DNA from: Acidobacteriota bacterium
Lineage (GTDB): Bacteria; Acidobacteriota; Terriglobia; UBA7540
Direction: 5' to 3'
Length of the DNA: 43,323 bases
Assembly (NCBI GenBank): GCA_021787735.1
Contig: JAJYLL010000031.1
Location: forward strand, 1 to 43,323
Shown here piece after piece: positions 1 through 8,157 of the stretch. Position 1 is the first letter of the stretch, and each line of letters begins with the position of its first letter. The notes below the pieces were generated by a model, which had not been told where the DNA came from, did not search any database, and saw only the letters and a program-made list of their open reading frames with translations. The position numbers and the translations under genes are program-made.

Positions 1-300
1 TGCGGCGGCAAGCGCGAAAAGGAGGAACCGGAAGCCCTGAATACCCGTACTTGGCTCCTGTAAACCCGTCAATAATCCTTCCCCTGCTCCCCCGAACTAC
101 TTTTTCAACAAAACCTGTAGCTTTTGCGAAGAGTTTTGTTGTCTGGGAAACTGCTTGGGCGCACAAGAAAGATCACTTTGACGTCAGACCCCGTTCGCTT
201 ATGCCTGCCAACTGTCTGCCGACCCTCCGGGTTCTGCGTTGTTAGGTGCGGGTGCAGACTCAGGCGCCTGTTTTCAGGGATGAAATCGCGCCACAGATTT
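1..300. other. Left edge, no confident gene
   Basis: Frame 1 is open from the window edge to a stop at 61-63 and would end in ALNTRTWLL, so it could be the tail of an upstream gene. Frame 3 is also open to position 245, but its composition does not look like a protein and no start has a ribosome site. I recognise nothing here. The base composition drops towards AT in 60-330 as the lexA promoter is approached. Confidence 0.3.
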
Positions 301-304
301 CCTC

Positions 305-334
305 TTGATTATTCGCTTTTTATTCGCCTATAAT
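305..334 (+). promoter_or_regulatory. lexA promoter with an 11-bp-period direct repeat
   Basis: A -35 TTGATT (305-310) and a perfect -10 TATAAT (329-334) are separated by 18 bp. The spacer contains the direct repeat ATTCGC at 311-316 and again at 322-327, so the copies start 11 bp apart. LexA represses its own gene in most bacteria, and the alphaproteobacterial LexA box is a direct repeat, GTTC-N7-GTTC, with the same 11-bp period. ATTC-N7-ATTC inside this promoter is therefore a plausible autoregulatory operator. The promoter is read directly; the operator role is inference. Confidence 0.6.
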
Positions 335-353
335 AACCACAATTCATAGCCGT

Positions 354-370
354 GTGGCTCCGCGAGCCAC
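354..370 (+). promoter_or_regulatory. Hairpin in the lexA 5' leader
   Basis: GTGGCTC (354-360) and GAGCCAC (364-370) form a 7-bp stem with a 3-nt loop. It ends three bases before the lexA ribosome site (AGGAGGA, 374-380). It could modulate translation or mRNA stability; no function can be shown from sequence. Confidence 0.4.
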
Positions 371-385
371 AGCAGGAGGAATCTG

Positions 386-1093
386 ATGGCACTGACCCGG
401 CGGCAAAAACAGGTCCTGGATTTCCTGATCCACTTCATCAATCGGCACGGTTATTCGCCGAGCTTTGAAGAGATGGCATCGGGGCTGCGTCTTTCATCGC
501 TGGCCACGGTGCACAAGCATCTGCAGGTCCTGGAGAAAAAGGGATTCATCCGCCGGCGGTATAACCAGAGCCGCTCAGTAGAGGTGGTTGCCGTGCCCGG
601 GTCGGTGCCTTACGGGAATGTGCCGGCGACCCCTGAATCATTGCCGCCGGAGTTCTGGCAGGGAACATCTCCGGCGACGCCTGCTGATTCTATCCACTTC
701 TACCCGTTGCCGAACCTTGAATTTCCGCTGCTGGGCTACATTGCGGCAGGCCAGCCGGTGGAAGCGGTTGCGCAGCCTGAGAACTTTTCACTGGGTGACT
801 TTGCCGGCAATAAGGGCAAGATTTATGTCTTGAAGGTGAAGGGCGATTCGATGGTGGAGGACCACATCTGCAACGGCGACTACATCCTGGTGGAAAACAC
901 CGAGACCGCCCAGAATGGTGAGATTGTGGTGGCTCTGGTGGGCGGAACGGACGCGACCCTGAAACGATTCTTCCTGGACGGCCCTGACAAGGTCCGGTTG
1001 CAGCCCGCAAACGCCCAGATGGATCCCATCATTGTGCCTGCGGCCGACGTCAAGATCCAGGGACGCGTGATCGGGGTGCTGCGCAAATATTAG
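386..1093 (+). CDS. lexA: LexA repressor (SOS regulator, self-cleaving)
   Basis: Transcriptional repressor of the SOS response; RecA-stimulated autocleavage inactivates it. Residues 1-70 are the winged-helix DNA-binding domain (start MALTRRQKQVLDF, helix region SLATVHKHLQVLEKKGFIRR). A linker rich in Pro (about 72-108) is longer than usual and accounts for the 235-residue length against roughly 200 in many LexA proteins. The peptidase S24 domain follows: cleavage site Ala121-Gly122 in GYIAAGQPV, catalytic Ser155 in KGDSM and Lys193 in ATLKRF. The ATG at 386 follows AGGAGGA with good spacing. It is a single-gene unit with its own promoter; the next gene is convergent. Identification is secure. 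Confidence 0.96.
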   Translation: MALTRRQKQVLDFLIHFINRHGYSPSFEEMASGLRLSSLATVHKHLQVLEKKGFIRRRYNQSRSVEVVAVPGSVPYGNVPATPESLPPEFWQGTSPATPADSIHFYPLPNLEFPLLGYIAAGQPVEAVAQPENFSLGDFAGNKGKIYVLKVKGDSMVEDHICNGDYILVENTETAQNGEIVVALVGGTDATLKRFFLDGPDKVRLQPANAQMDPIIVPAADVKIQGRVIGVLRKY

Positions 1094-1236
1094 CGCGGCT
1101 GCTCAGCACCTGCATCCTGCAGGAGAATGCTCGCAAGAGCGGCAACAATCTTCTTTTCACCCGTGGGGGGAACGGACGGACGAGCACGGGCCGCGGCTGC
1201 AAACGCCGTGGCCCGTGCGGGGTCGATGATCGAGGA

Positions 1237-2400
1237 TTAATGTTCCGCCGGCCCTGTAGGCTTCGGGATGGCGAACTTTGAATCACTGACCGGAACGTTT
1301 TGCCGGAGCTGCGTGACCTGAACGGTTGATTGTCCCTCGGGCTCCGAAACCGTCCACTGGAAAGGAACCTTTACTCCGTCCACTTCGCGATAGTCGGAGT
1401 AGTCGGTCTGCTGAGGCAGCCGACCCAGCGCCGTCTGGGTAAAGTACACCATCCGAAGCAACAGCCCCGATTGCTTGCTGAAGAAGAATTGCACCGGTGG
1501 CATGCCCGGTCGCACGCCGAGCACGACATACGCATCCTGATCGCCGACTTTTTGCGGCGGCCGCTCGCGCAACGATGGGAAAGTCTTCTGAATGTCGAGC
1601 GGGAAATAGAAGTCGGCCTGAAGGCTGGCCTGGTCAAGCTCGCTGCCTTCCATCGGATGCGGAGGCTGCGGCATCATCGATGCCCAGCCCTCGTGCCCGT
1701 TGTAAATTGTCATGCCTTCCCCGTGCGGCGTCTTGATTATAGAAGCCCGCATGTCTGGCGCTTTAGCATAAACCTCAACCGGGGCAGGATGGCCGAAAAA
1801 GGTCATCGTGCCCGTGATAACACGGGTGTTGATCTTGCGCAGAGCGTCCGCCCCGCCCAGAGCCGCCACGTACTTGGTTACAATGGCTGACGGCTGGGGA
1901 AACGAGGACATATCCACGTGCATGCCATGCTCTTCAGGATGAGCAGGCCGAGCCATAGCCACCTGCGTCCCGGCGACCGCCGGCATGCCGGCAGGATGTG
2001 TGGAACCGTTGTGGCAGGTGTTGCAAGTCACCACCACGTGGTTGTGGAAGTGGTCTTTATCGATGGCGAACATCATCTGCATCATTCCTCGGGCGCGCAG
2101 TTTTGGCTTCTTGGTGTCCTCGTCAAAGTGGTGCTCAACGTGGCAATAGTCGCAGTGTACGCCGAGCGAAGCCGAGATAAACTGCATGGTCGGAATCAGT
2201 TCATAGGCGGGAATGTTCTTGAGTACCTTGATGTTTTTGTAGACCTCTGCGGCGGTCTTGGTTGCCGGCTTGGCTGAAGTCTGCCCCCCCGGTGCCGATT
2301 GCGCCATCGATCGCGGCGCGCGCATGGCGAAAAATAACAGTAGGAATCCCAATGAAAGCCCGATTGCGGCGACAGCCGCACCTTTCCATCCGTGGATCAT
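1237..2400 (-). CDS. Diheme cytochrome c, photosynthetic reaction-centre cytochrome type
   Basis: Membrane-anchored or exported electron-transfer protein. It has an N-terminal hydrophobic segment (GAAVAAIGLSLGFLLLFF) and two heme-binding CXXCH motifs, CDYCH and CNTCH, about 50 residues apart, as in the short reaction-centre-cytochrome-like proteins of Acidobacteriota. The C-terminal half (about 170-385) has no heme motif; it looks like a beta-rich lipoprotein-type domain, which is inference. I chose the ATG at 2400 because AAAGGGG stands just upstream; the longer frame begins with a GTG at 2436 lacking such a site. It lies downstream of the GMC flavoprotein on the same strand (gap 165 bp), so it could be the acceptor of electrons from that enzyme. 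Gluconate and fructose dehydrogenases pair a GMC subunit with a cytochrome c. Confidence 0.82.
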   Translation of the reverse strand: MIHGWKGAAVAAIGLSLGFLLLFFAMRAPRSMAQSAPGGQTSAKPATKTAAEVYKNIKVLKNIPAYELIPTMQFISASLGVHCDYCHVEHHFDEDTKKPKLRARGMMQMMFAIDKDHFHNHVVVTCNTCHNGSTHPAGMPAVAGTQVAMARPAHPEEHGMHVDMSSFPQPSAIVTKYVAALGGADALRKINTRVITGTMTFFGHPAPVEVYAKAPDMRASIIKTPHGEGMTIYNGHEGWASMMPQPPHPMEGSELDQASLQADFYFPLDIQKTFPSLRERPPQKVGDQDAYVVLGVRPGMPPVQFFFSKQSGLLLRMVYFTQTALGRLPQQTDYSDYREVDGVKVPFQWTVSEPEGQSTVQVTQLRQNVPVSDSKFAIPKPTGPAEH

Positions 2401-2565
2401 GTCTGCCCCTTTCGTGTGGAGACCGCCTCGCTTCACCCCGGCGCGAGCACGGCTGGATATCGTACTCTTGGACGTTACCGCTTCAGAATCAGTTATAAAC
2501 CCCGACGCAGCAAGGCCTGTCTGCTCCGCGACATGGACTTCTGAGCCGTGGCTGTATTGCTGCCC

Positions 2566-4251
2566 CTAAATATTTCCGCGCTTCATTTCCAGCATCATGT
2601 GGTCGCACGAACGGACGCACAACGCCATGATAGTGAGCGTCGGGTTTTGGCAGGCCGTTGAAGTAAACCCCGCTCCATCCATAACGAACAGGTTCTTGAC
2701 GTCGTGGCTTTGCTGGAACTGATTCAGTACCGATGCCTTGGGATTGTCGCCCATGCGGGCGATACCCACTTCATGAATGGCCCAACCGGGGCCGTTGGCA
2801 CGATCTCTGATCCGGATGTTCTTTGCGCCGGCTGCCTCCAGCATTTCGGCTGCGGACTGCGCCATGTCCTGCAATATGGCGTATTCATTCTCACCGTACG
2901 TCATGTGGAAGTTCAGAACGGGAATGCCGTAGGTATCCACCACGTTCGGGTTGATCTCCACATAATTGTCCCAGCGGGCGAGGCATTCGCCGAAGCCGCC
3001 GAGTCCGATGGAAACCACCGGTTCCTGGATGGCCTTTTTGTAGGCCATTCCGAAGCCAGCAGCCCCCATGTTGAAGCCGACGCCGCCGCTGCCCTGGAAG
3101 CCGTAGCCGCGAAGGAATTTCTTTGACCGCGGGCCATTTTGCGTGTTGCGGAAGCGGATCACATAAATGCCGTCAGGGCGATTGGGCCCATTGAGCGTAG
3201 GCTTGCCCGTAAGCTGCGGCAATTCGCCGCTGGCGCCTCCGCCCGAGATCTGGTCCATCAGGTAGTGGCCCAGCACGCCGCTGGAGTTGGCCAGCCCGTT
3301 CGGGCACTGCCGGTTGGCGGAATTGAAAAGGATTCGCACCGATTCGAGTGACTGCGCGCACAGGGCCACCACGCGCCCGTAGATTTCCTTCGGCTGGCGC
3401 GTACTGCGGTCGATGTAAAGCAGCCCGTTGGCGCGGTTGCGGTCCGGGTCCATCAGAACTTTGTAGACCATGGCGTTGGAAATCTGAGTGCAATTGCCGG
3501 ACTTCTTGGCATCTGCCACTGCGGTGAAGTAGGAATTAAAGTAGGAGTGTGTAACGCAGCCGCGCTCGCAGGGGCCGCAATAATGGCAGGCGGCCCGCCC
3601 GTTGATTGGCTTGGTCAGGTTGGCAGAGCGGCCCAACGTAAGTGTCCTGCCGAATTTTTCCTTTATTTGTTTCCGCAACAGAGTTTCGGCGCATGTCAGT
3701 CCCATGGGCGGCTGGAACTTGCCGTCAGGAAGCTCATAAACGCCTTCCGGAATGCCGGTGATGCCGACATACTCCTCAACGATGTCGTAATAAGGAGCCA
3801 GGTCCTTGTAGCTGAGCGGCCAGTCCTCCCCGTAACCGTCATGCGAGGCCGCCTTGAAATCAAGGTCGCTCAACCGGTAGGATTGCCGGCCCCACACGTT
3901 GGTGCGGCCGCCGGTTATTCGCATGCGCCCCTGCCAACTGAACGGCATGCCTTTGGCTGTGGTGTAGGGCTCGTCCAGATCATTGCAGAACCAGTCGGCG
4001 TTGTACTCCGTGCAGGCGTAGCAGTCCTTTTGTACGGGACGGGTTTTGCGCATCACCTCCGGCGCCATGTCCCGGTACTTCAACTTGAATGCCGGTTCAT
4101 GCTCAGTAAAGTTCTGGTCGGACTGTTCGCGCCCGGCTTCGACAAGAGCAACTTTCAGCCCTGCTTCAGAAAGCCTTTTGGCTGCCCATCCTCCAGATGC
4201 ACCCGACCCCACGACGAGTACGTCATAGACCTGCTTTTCCTGCTTACCCAT
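2566..4251 (-). CDS. GMC-family FAD oxidoreductase
   Basis: Flavin-dependent dehydrogenase of the glucose-methanol-choline family, of the type forming the large subunit of gluconate or sugar dehydrogenases; the substrate cannot be assigned. The FAD-binding Rossmann motif GSGASGGWAAKRL lies near residue 15, with the family GRTNVWGRQSYR region near 115 and the C-terminal active-site/FAD segment ending in FTSTACQNPTLTIMAL. A Cys-rich stretch (CHYCGPCERGC, near 225) is typical of this bacterial subgroup. Length 561 aa is normal. No Tat signal is present on the protein itself, and no subunit 3 gene is adjacent; the neighbour downstream is a diheme cytochrome c. A paralogue lies at 26519-28216. Confidence 0.9.
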   Translation of the reverse strand: MGKQEKQVYDVLVVGSGASGGWAAKRLSEAGLKVALVEAGREQSDQNFTEHEPAFKLKYRDMAPEVMRKTRPVQKDCYACTEYNADWFCNDLDEPYTTAKGMPFSWQGRMRITGGRTNVWGRQSYRLSDLDFKAASHDGYGEDWPLSYKDLAPYYDIVEEYVGITGIPEGVYELPDGKFQPPMGLTCAETLLRKQIKEKFGRTLTLGRSANLTKPINGRAACHYCGPCERGCVTHSYFNSYFTAVADAKKSGNCTQISNAMVYKVLMDPDRNRANGLLYIDRSTRQPKEIYGRVVALCAQSLESVRILFNSANRQCPNGLANSSGVLGHYLMDQISGGGASGELPQLTGKPTLNGPNRPDGIYVIRFRNTQNGPRSKKFLRGYGFQGSGGVGFNMGAAGFGMAYKKAIQEPVVSIGLGGFGECLARWDNYVEINPNVVDTYGIPVLNFHMTYGENEYAILQDMAQSAAEMLEAAGAKNIRIRDRANGPGWAIHEVGIARMGDNPKASVLNQFQQSHDVKNLFVMDGAGFTSTACQNPTLTIMALCVRSCDHMMLEMKRGNI

Positions 4252-4648
4252 GTTCTGTCTCCATTGACGGTTTGGATTTCAAGATGTCCGGGACACCTGG
4301 AGTGAAGGAGTGATCCAAAGCGGTCACTCGCGCGCACGGAAAGGGCGCCCTTTCCGAATGATGAATACAAACCTCCAGACGTTTCCGCGTTTCAATTCTC
4401 CCTTCCTGCCGTCGTCCGGCCGCGCGGAAGGAGTTTGCCTTGGATGGAAACAATCAGGCCCCAGAATGCCCCAATGTATCTCACCCCTCACGAGGAATGA
4501 TCGTAACAACCACGCGGATAAACGTCAACAGGCAGACACTTCACCTCCTGACGGCGCCCATTGACGGAGGCGAATGACCAGCGAAGCGACGCGTGATACG
4601 ATAGCGCCGCACATTGGTGAACCAATCTGAAAGACGGAGGGAACTGCC
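4252..4648. other. Divergent intergenic region
   Basis: About 400 bp between the GMC gene (minus) and the alpha-galactosidase (plus). Short frames on both strands have no ribosome sites or recognisable products. The only clear signal is the palindrome at 4613-4626, listed separately. A weak promoter-like pair (ATGACC near 4574 and TACGAT near 4597) could serve the GH27 gene. Confidence 0.4.
4613..4626. promoter_or_regulatory. Palindrome ATTGGTGAACCAAT, candidate operator
   Basis: Perfect 6-bp half sites, ATTGGT and ACCAAT, separated by GA. It lies 22 bp upstream of the GH27 start codon and 10 bp downstream of a possible -10 element. TGGT-ACCA half sites occur in operators of GntR-family regulators, although FadR-type sites usually have an odd-length centre. 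Sugar-responsive repression of the galactosidase gene is a reasonable guess, not shown. Confidence 0.4.
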
Positions 4649-5800
4649 GTGAAAAAAGTGATGCTGTTGTTGGCCGTGGTATTCTTCTGCGCCGCCGCCC
4701 CGACCTGGGCGCTGGACAACGGGCTGGCCAGGACGCCGCCCATGGGCTGGAACAGCTGGAACAAGTTTGGTTGTAACGTCAGCGGAAAACTGATTCGCGA
4801 AATGGCAGACGCCATGGTTTCCAGCGGTATGAAGGCCGCCGGATACCAGTACATCGTGATCGACGACTGCTGGCAGGTGAAGCGCGACGCCAACGGAAAC
4901 ATCGTTCCAGACCCCAAACGTTTTCCCTCAGGCATGAAAGCCCTGGCGGACTACGTCCATTCCAAGGGGCTGAAATTCGGACTCTATTCCGACGCCGGTA
5001 CCGCCACCTGCCAGAACCGCCCAGGCAGCCGCGGCTATGAGTTTCAGGACGCCCGGCAATACGCTGCCTGGGGCGTGGACTATCTCAAGTACGACTGGTG
5101 CAACACCAGCACGCAGAATGTGCAGGCTTCCTACGCCATCATGCGCGATGCCTTGAAGGCTTCAGGCCGCCCCATCGTCTTCAGCATATGCGAGTGGGGC
5201 GTGGACGACCCGTGGAAGTGGGCGGCTGACATTGGCAACCTGTGGAGGACCACCGGCGACATCACTGATTGCTGGGACTGCACGGGCGTCTATACCCGCG
5301 GCGTGATGCAGATTCTGGACCAGGAAGCCGACTTGTGGTCCTATGCCGGCCCGGGCCACTGGAACGATCCCGATATGCTCGAAGTGGGCAATCCGGGCCT
5401 TTCGCTCGAAGAAAGCCGCGCCCACTTCAGCCTGTGGGCTATGCTGGCTGCACCTCTGATTGCCGGAAACGACCTGCGCAGTATGCCGGCGGATATTCGC
5501 GAAATCCTGACGAATAAGGAGGTGATCGCCGTGGACCAGGATCCGCTGGGCCACCAGGGACAGCGTTACCGGGATTACGGCGATACGGAAGTCTGGAGCA
5601 AAGAATTGGCCGGCCATGCAGAAGCCTACCTGCTGCTGAACCGGAGCCAGACGCCTAGAGAAATTTCACTCTACGTGGGGAAGGGTAAGCGCGTTCGCGA
5701 CCTTTGGAAACATGAGGACCTGGGTCCGTTTGCGGACGGGTTCTTCCGCGCCCGAGTGGTTCCTCACGGCGTCGTGATGGTGAAGGTGCTGGCCAAGTAG
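4649..5800 (+). CDS. Secreted alpha-galactosidase, glycoside hydrolase family 27
   Basis: Hydrolyses terminal alpha-1,6- or related galactosides. Residues 1-21 are a signal peptide (MKKVMLLLAVVFFCAAAPTWA). The GH27 barrel begins LARTPPMGWNSWNKF and contains the nucleophile Asp149 in YLKYDWC, the acid/base Asp204 in LWRTTGDI, and the signature GPGHWNDPDMLEVGN near 235-248. A short beta-sandwich C-domain closes the 383-residue chain, a normal bacterial length. The start is GTG at 4649, eight bases after GGAGG (4636-4640). It stands alone, with a palindrome in its leader. Alpha-N-acetylgalactosaminidase is the main alternative within the family. Confidence 0.93.
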   Translation: MKKVMLLLAVVFFCAAAPTWALDNGLARTPPMGWNSWNKFGCNVSGKLIREMADAMVSSGMKAAGYQYIVIDDCWQVKRDANGNIVPDPKRFPSGMKALADYVHSKGLKFGLYSDAGTATCQNRPGSRGYEFQDARQYAAWGVDYLKYDWCNTSTQNVQASYAIMRDALKASGRPIVFSICEWGVDDPWKWAADIGNLWRTTGDITDCWDCTGVYTRGVMQILDQEADLWSYAGPGHWNDPDMLEVGNPGLSLEESRAHFSLWAMLAAPLIAGNDLRSMPADIREILTNKEVIAVDQDPLGHQGQRYRDYGDTEVWSKELAGHAEAYLLLNRSQTPREISLYVGKGKRVRDLWKHEDLGPFADGFFRARVVPHGVVMVKVLAK

Positions 5801-6024
5801 CCGCCGGAGACATATTGCCAGCCTGGGCTGATTCGTCAGGAAAACCAGATGGCAATGTGCGTGCCGTGAGAATGCATGCCTGAGGCGACTGCGTTTGCGC
5901 GACTGCCGCGGCGGATTGGATCTGGAGTGAAACTGGGGGAGACGGAACTGCTGCTTCGGGTTGCGGCCCGCGTACGGGCCGGCGGGTAAATGGCAGATCT
6001 TGTTCGCAAATAGAGCGTGACGCA

Positions 6025-6051
6025 TGCCGGAAGTTCAGCGTGCTTCCGGCA
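6025..6051. terminator. Hairpin between convergent genes
   Basis: TGCCGGAAG (6025-6033) pairs perfectly with CTTCCGGCA (6043-6051) over a 9-nt loop. It sits in the 357-bp gap between the galactosidase (plus) and the XRE regulator (minus). No U-run follows on either strand, so it may be a Rho-dependent or bidirectional end signal. The rest of the gap holds nothing I can support. Confidence 0.4.
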
Positions 6052-6157
6052 GGTGCAGCGTCGGGTTTGCTTTCTATGAGGCTGCGCGCCGCCTGTTATG
6101 GATCGAGACCCTTGCCGATGGCGACGCACGGAAAATCGCGAGAACCTGCCGAGCGTG

Positions 6158-6676
6158 TTACTCGGCCGCCGGCTCGGCTGTTTCTCTTGATGTGGCTGGC
6201 GATTCAACCGGGACGCCGGCTTTCAGGCTGGCGATTTGCCCTTGGAGGTCCTTGGCCAGATCTTCAAGAATCTGGACCTGCTGGACTTTGCGGTCCAACA
6301 CCGACTGGAGCTTGGTAATCTGGCGCTGGAGGCGCTGGTTTTCACGGCGCAGGACGTCCAGTCCCTGCGGCGGAAACAAATCATCAAGTTCCTTCCCCTT
6401 GGGCCCCTGAGTCCGCAATCCGGTCTTGATAGAAGAATAAGGTGAAACCTGGGCCTGTGATTCCCGGATGAGGGCGTCCAGGTCCTTGCGCTCCTGGGAG
6501 GGAGGGCAAAGCTGGCGCAGGGCCATCAGGCGAGCCAGATCCGGACGGTTCCTGCCCCGCTCCCAGTGCTGGACGGCGCCTTTAGTCGCATTGAGCAAAC
6601 GTGACAACCCTTCCTGGCTTACCTGGAGCTTTTGCCGTACTCTGCGAATCACTTTTGAGACATCGAGTTCAGCCAT
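6158..6676 (-). CDS. XRE-family HTH regulator with C-terminal coiled coil
   Basis: DNA-binding protein of 172 aa. Residues 5-60 form a Cro/CI-type helix-turn-helix (VRQKLQVSQEGLSRLLNATK, then AVQHWERGRNRPD). A Pro/Ser linker follows, then a heptad-rich coiled coil (about 105-155, RRENQRLQRQITKLQSVLD) that suggests dimerisation. The tail is disordered. Start ATG at 6676 follows GGAGAAGGAC. The upstream region carries palindromes at 6714-6725 and 6911-6924 that could be its operators. No partner toxin or phage gene is adjacent; the downstream plus-strand genes are two small proteins at 7292-8157. Specific targets are unknown. Confidence 0.8.
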   Translation of the reverse strand: MAELDVSKVIRRVRQKLQVSQEGLSRLLNATKGAVQHWERGRNRPDLARLMALRQLCPPSQERKDLDALIRESQAQVSPYSSIKTGLRTQGPKGKELDDLFPPQGLDVLRRENQRLQRQITKLQSVLDRKVQQVQILEDLAKDLQGQIASLKAGVPVESPATSRETAEPAAE

Positions 6677-6704
6677 CGAGGTCCTTCTCCTGATTAGTTT
6701 TCTC

Positions 6705-6734
6705 TTGACATGACTATAATTATAGGCTAGTATA
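6705..6734. promoter_or_regulatory. Promoter region with a 12-bp palindrome
   Basis: On the plus strand TTGACA (6705-6710) is followed after 17 bp by TAGTAT (6728-6733). Between them lies the perfect palindrome CTATAATTATAG (6714-6725), which presents a TATAAT-like -10 to either strand. It is 38 bp upstream of the XRE start codon, so it could be both promoter and autoregulatory operator. Direction of transcription cannot be settled by eye. Confidence 0.4.
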
Positions 6735-6747
6735 TCACAGATTGCCC

Positions 6748-6777
6748 GGTACGGAAGCTTTTTGTTGAATCCGTACC
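6748..6777. repeat. Inverted repeat upstream of the XRE gene
   Basis: GGTACGGA (6748-6755) and TCCGTACC (6770-6777) form an 8-bp perfect inverted repeat around a 14-nt AT-rich centre. It lies directly behind the XRE promoter region. Confidence 0.45.
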
Positions 6778-7291
6778 TGAATGTTACGCCAAGGCCACGA
6801 TAAGCCTGACACCGTACAAAGGGGGGATACGGTGCAGACTCCGAGGCGTGGACTTACCTTCACCTGTACGATCCCCCTCACACGATCCAGAGCGTTCTGC
6901 TTGTAGCGCCAATTCACGTGAATTCTTAGTAGGATTACAGGCTTTTGTCAATGAGCAATTTAATTTTCGCGCCTCGGCTATTTACTAATGACTCAAGTGA
7001 TCGCATTGGCACTTCCGGCGACTTGCGCTCCGTACCTGGTAGACACCCGCATGGGCATGATTGTCCCGTAGGGACGACTTCCGCGGTGTCCGCTTTGGCC
7101 GGGGTTGTCTGCTGGTCCTTTCCACCTATGCTCTTCGGCTGGCGGATAACACAACTTGAGCCCTTTCCAAACGCCTGGGCCTGGACTTGGCTTTCGGCTG
7201 ATCCATTTGTCGCTGGTTCCCTCACGCCAGTTCCGGCTTATGCTTCCCTTCTACACTTCACCTACAACCCGAGTCACAAGAAGGAGTATCA
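6778..7291. other. Long spacer with a 14-bp palindrome
   Basis: About 500 bp without a gene I can defend. It contains the perfect palindrome AATTCACGTGAATT at 6911-6924, an operator-like site. Two overlapping frames exist, one per strand (6945-7295 plus, 6935-7225 minus). The minus one starts at GTG without a convincing ribosome site, and neither resembles a known family, so I left both out. Confidence 0.4.
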
Positions 7292-7696
7292 ATGAAATCT
7301 TCGAACCGCAATACCTGCTTTCATTCTCCTGCTAATCCGCCTGTCAGTTTTGTGATGAAACCTGAATGCCATCATGCCGGCCAGATCACGGAATCTCAAA
7401 ACCTCTCCCTTTCCACAACCGGCATCGGAAGACCTGAATCTATTGCCTTCTCAACTGCGCGCTGTTCAGAAAAAGGATGCGTGTTCCCGGCATCTTCCCC
7501 GGGCAGCGGCAAGTGTTCCTATCATTTGCGCCAACAGGAAGAACCGGTGCTTTTCCGGTCCCATCAGCCGACGGGTTTGCTGCTTGATCCGGCAAGAATG
7601 TCCCCCTCCGATCGGGAGTACGACGGCAGCCGGAAACGCGACCGCCGCCGGATGGCAGAACTTTGGGAACAGTTTCAATCGGAAGGAACACCCTAG
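7292..7696 (+). CDS. Small Cys/His (zinc-binding-like) protein, unknown function
   Basis: A 134-aa protein, not assigned to a named family. Its middle contains CSEKGCVFPASS followed by GKCSYHLRQ, a spacing (C-x4-C ... C-x2-H) that could bind one zinc ion. The C-terminal third is very basic (SRKRDRRRMAELWEQF) and may contact DNA or RNA. AAGGAG precedes the ATG at 7292 with good spacing. It is followed on the same strand by an excisionase-like HTH gene, and short proteins of this pattern occur in Acidobacteriota (from memory, not checked). The first 40 residues look unstructured and the true start could be Met21. Confidence 0.6.
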   Translation: MKSSNRNTCFHSPANPPVSFVMKPECHHAGQITESQNLSLSTTGIGRPESIAFSTARCSEKGCVFPASSPGSGKCSYHLRQQEEPVLFRSHQPTGLLLDPARMSPSDREYDGSRKRDRRRMAELWEQFQSEGTP

Positions 7697-7884
7697 AGAG
7701 CCCACCTTCGTATAACGGAAAACAACAACGAGCGGGTTTCGTTCTCAAACTGGTAAGCCTCGGGCTCGCCGGTGGCGTGGCCTCGTTTGCCTGAGCTTAC
7801 GGTGCGGAACCCACATGCTCATGGTTCAACCAGGAAGGCTCTGCTTGCTTTGATGCGGTTCTATTCCAATTGAGGTGTCGACGC

Positions 7885-8157
7885 ATGGCTTTTAGGCCCA
7901 AAGTGTCTGATCGAGCAGGTTTGCCGCCGGTTTCTCTCCGCAGCGGAGAAGTCCACCCGCACGCGCCGCTGCTTTCTCCCACAAATGCCTGGCGGATCCT
8001 GCACAGAAGGACCGGCGGGCACATTTCCCGCTCAACGTTTTACCGCTGGCTGGACAGCGGCAAGGTCTACTCGCTCCGTATCGGCTGTCGGATGTACGTT
8101 CCGTGGCAGGTGCTTCAGGATGTCATCAGCCGTTGTATGAGCGGCGAACCTTTTTAA
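7885..8157 (+). CDS. Excisionase-like winged HTH protein
   Basis: A 90-aa DNA-binding protein. The C-terminal part, HISRSTFYRWLDSGKVYSLR followed by IGCRMYVPWQVLQDVI, is the MerR/excisionase-type helix-turn-helix that reads a short site and often acts in recombination directionality or as a small regulator. I chose ATG 7885 because GAGGTG (7872-7877) stands seven bases before it; the longer frame starts with a TTG. No integrase is in view, so a phage or integrative-element role is only a possibility. It lies 188 bp after the Cys/His protein. Confidence 0.7.
   Translation: MAFRPKVSDRAGLPPVSLRSGEVHPHAPLLSPTNAWRILHRRTGGHISRSTFYRWLDSGKVYSLRIGCRMYVPWQVLQDVISRCMSGEPF

Noticed and set aside
6935..7295. 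Two overlapping frames on opposite strands in the XRE-downstream spacer
   Set aside because: Neither has a convincing start, family or codon pattern; they cannot both be real and neither could be supported.
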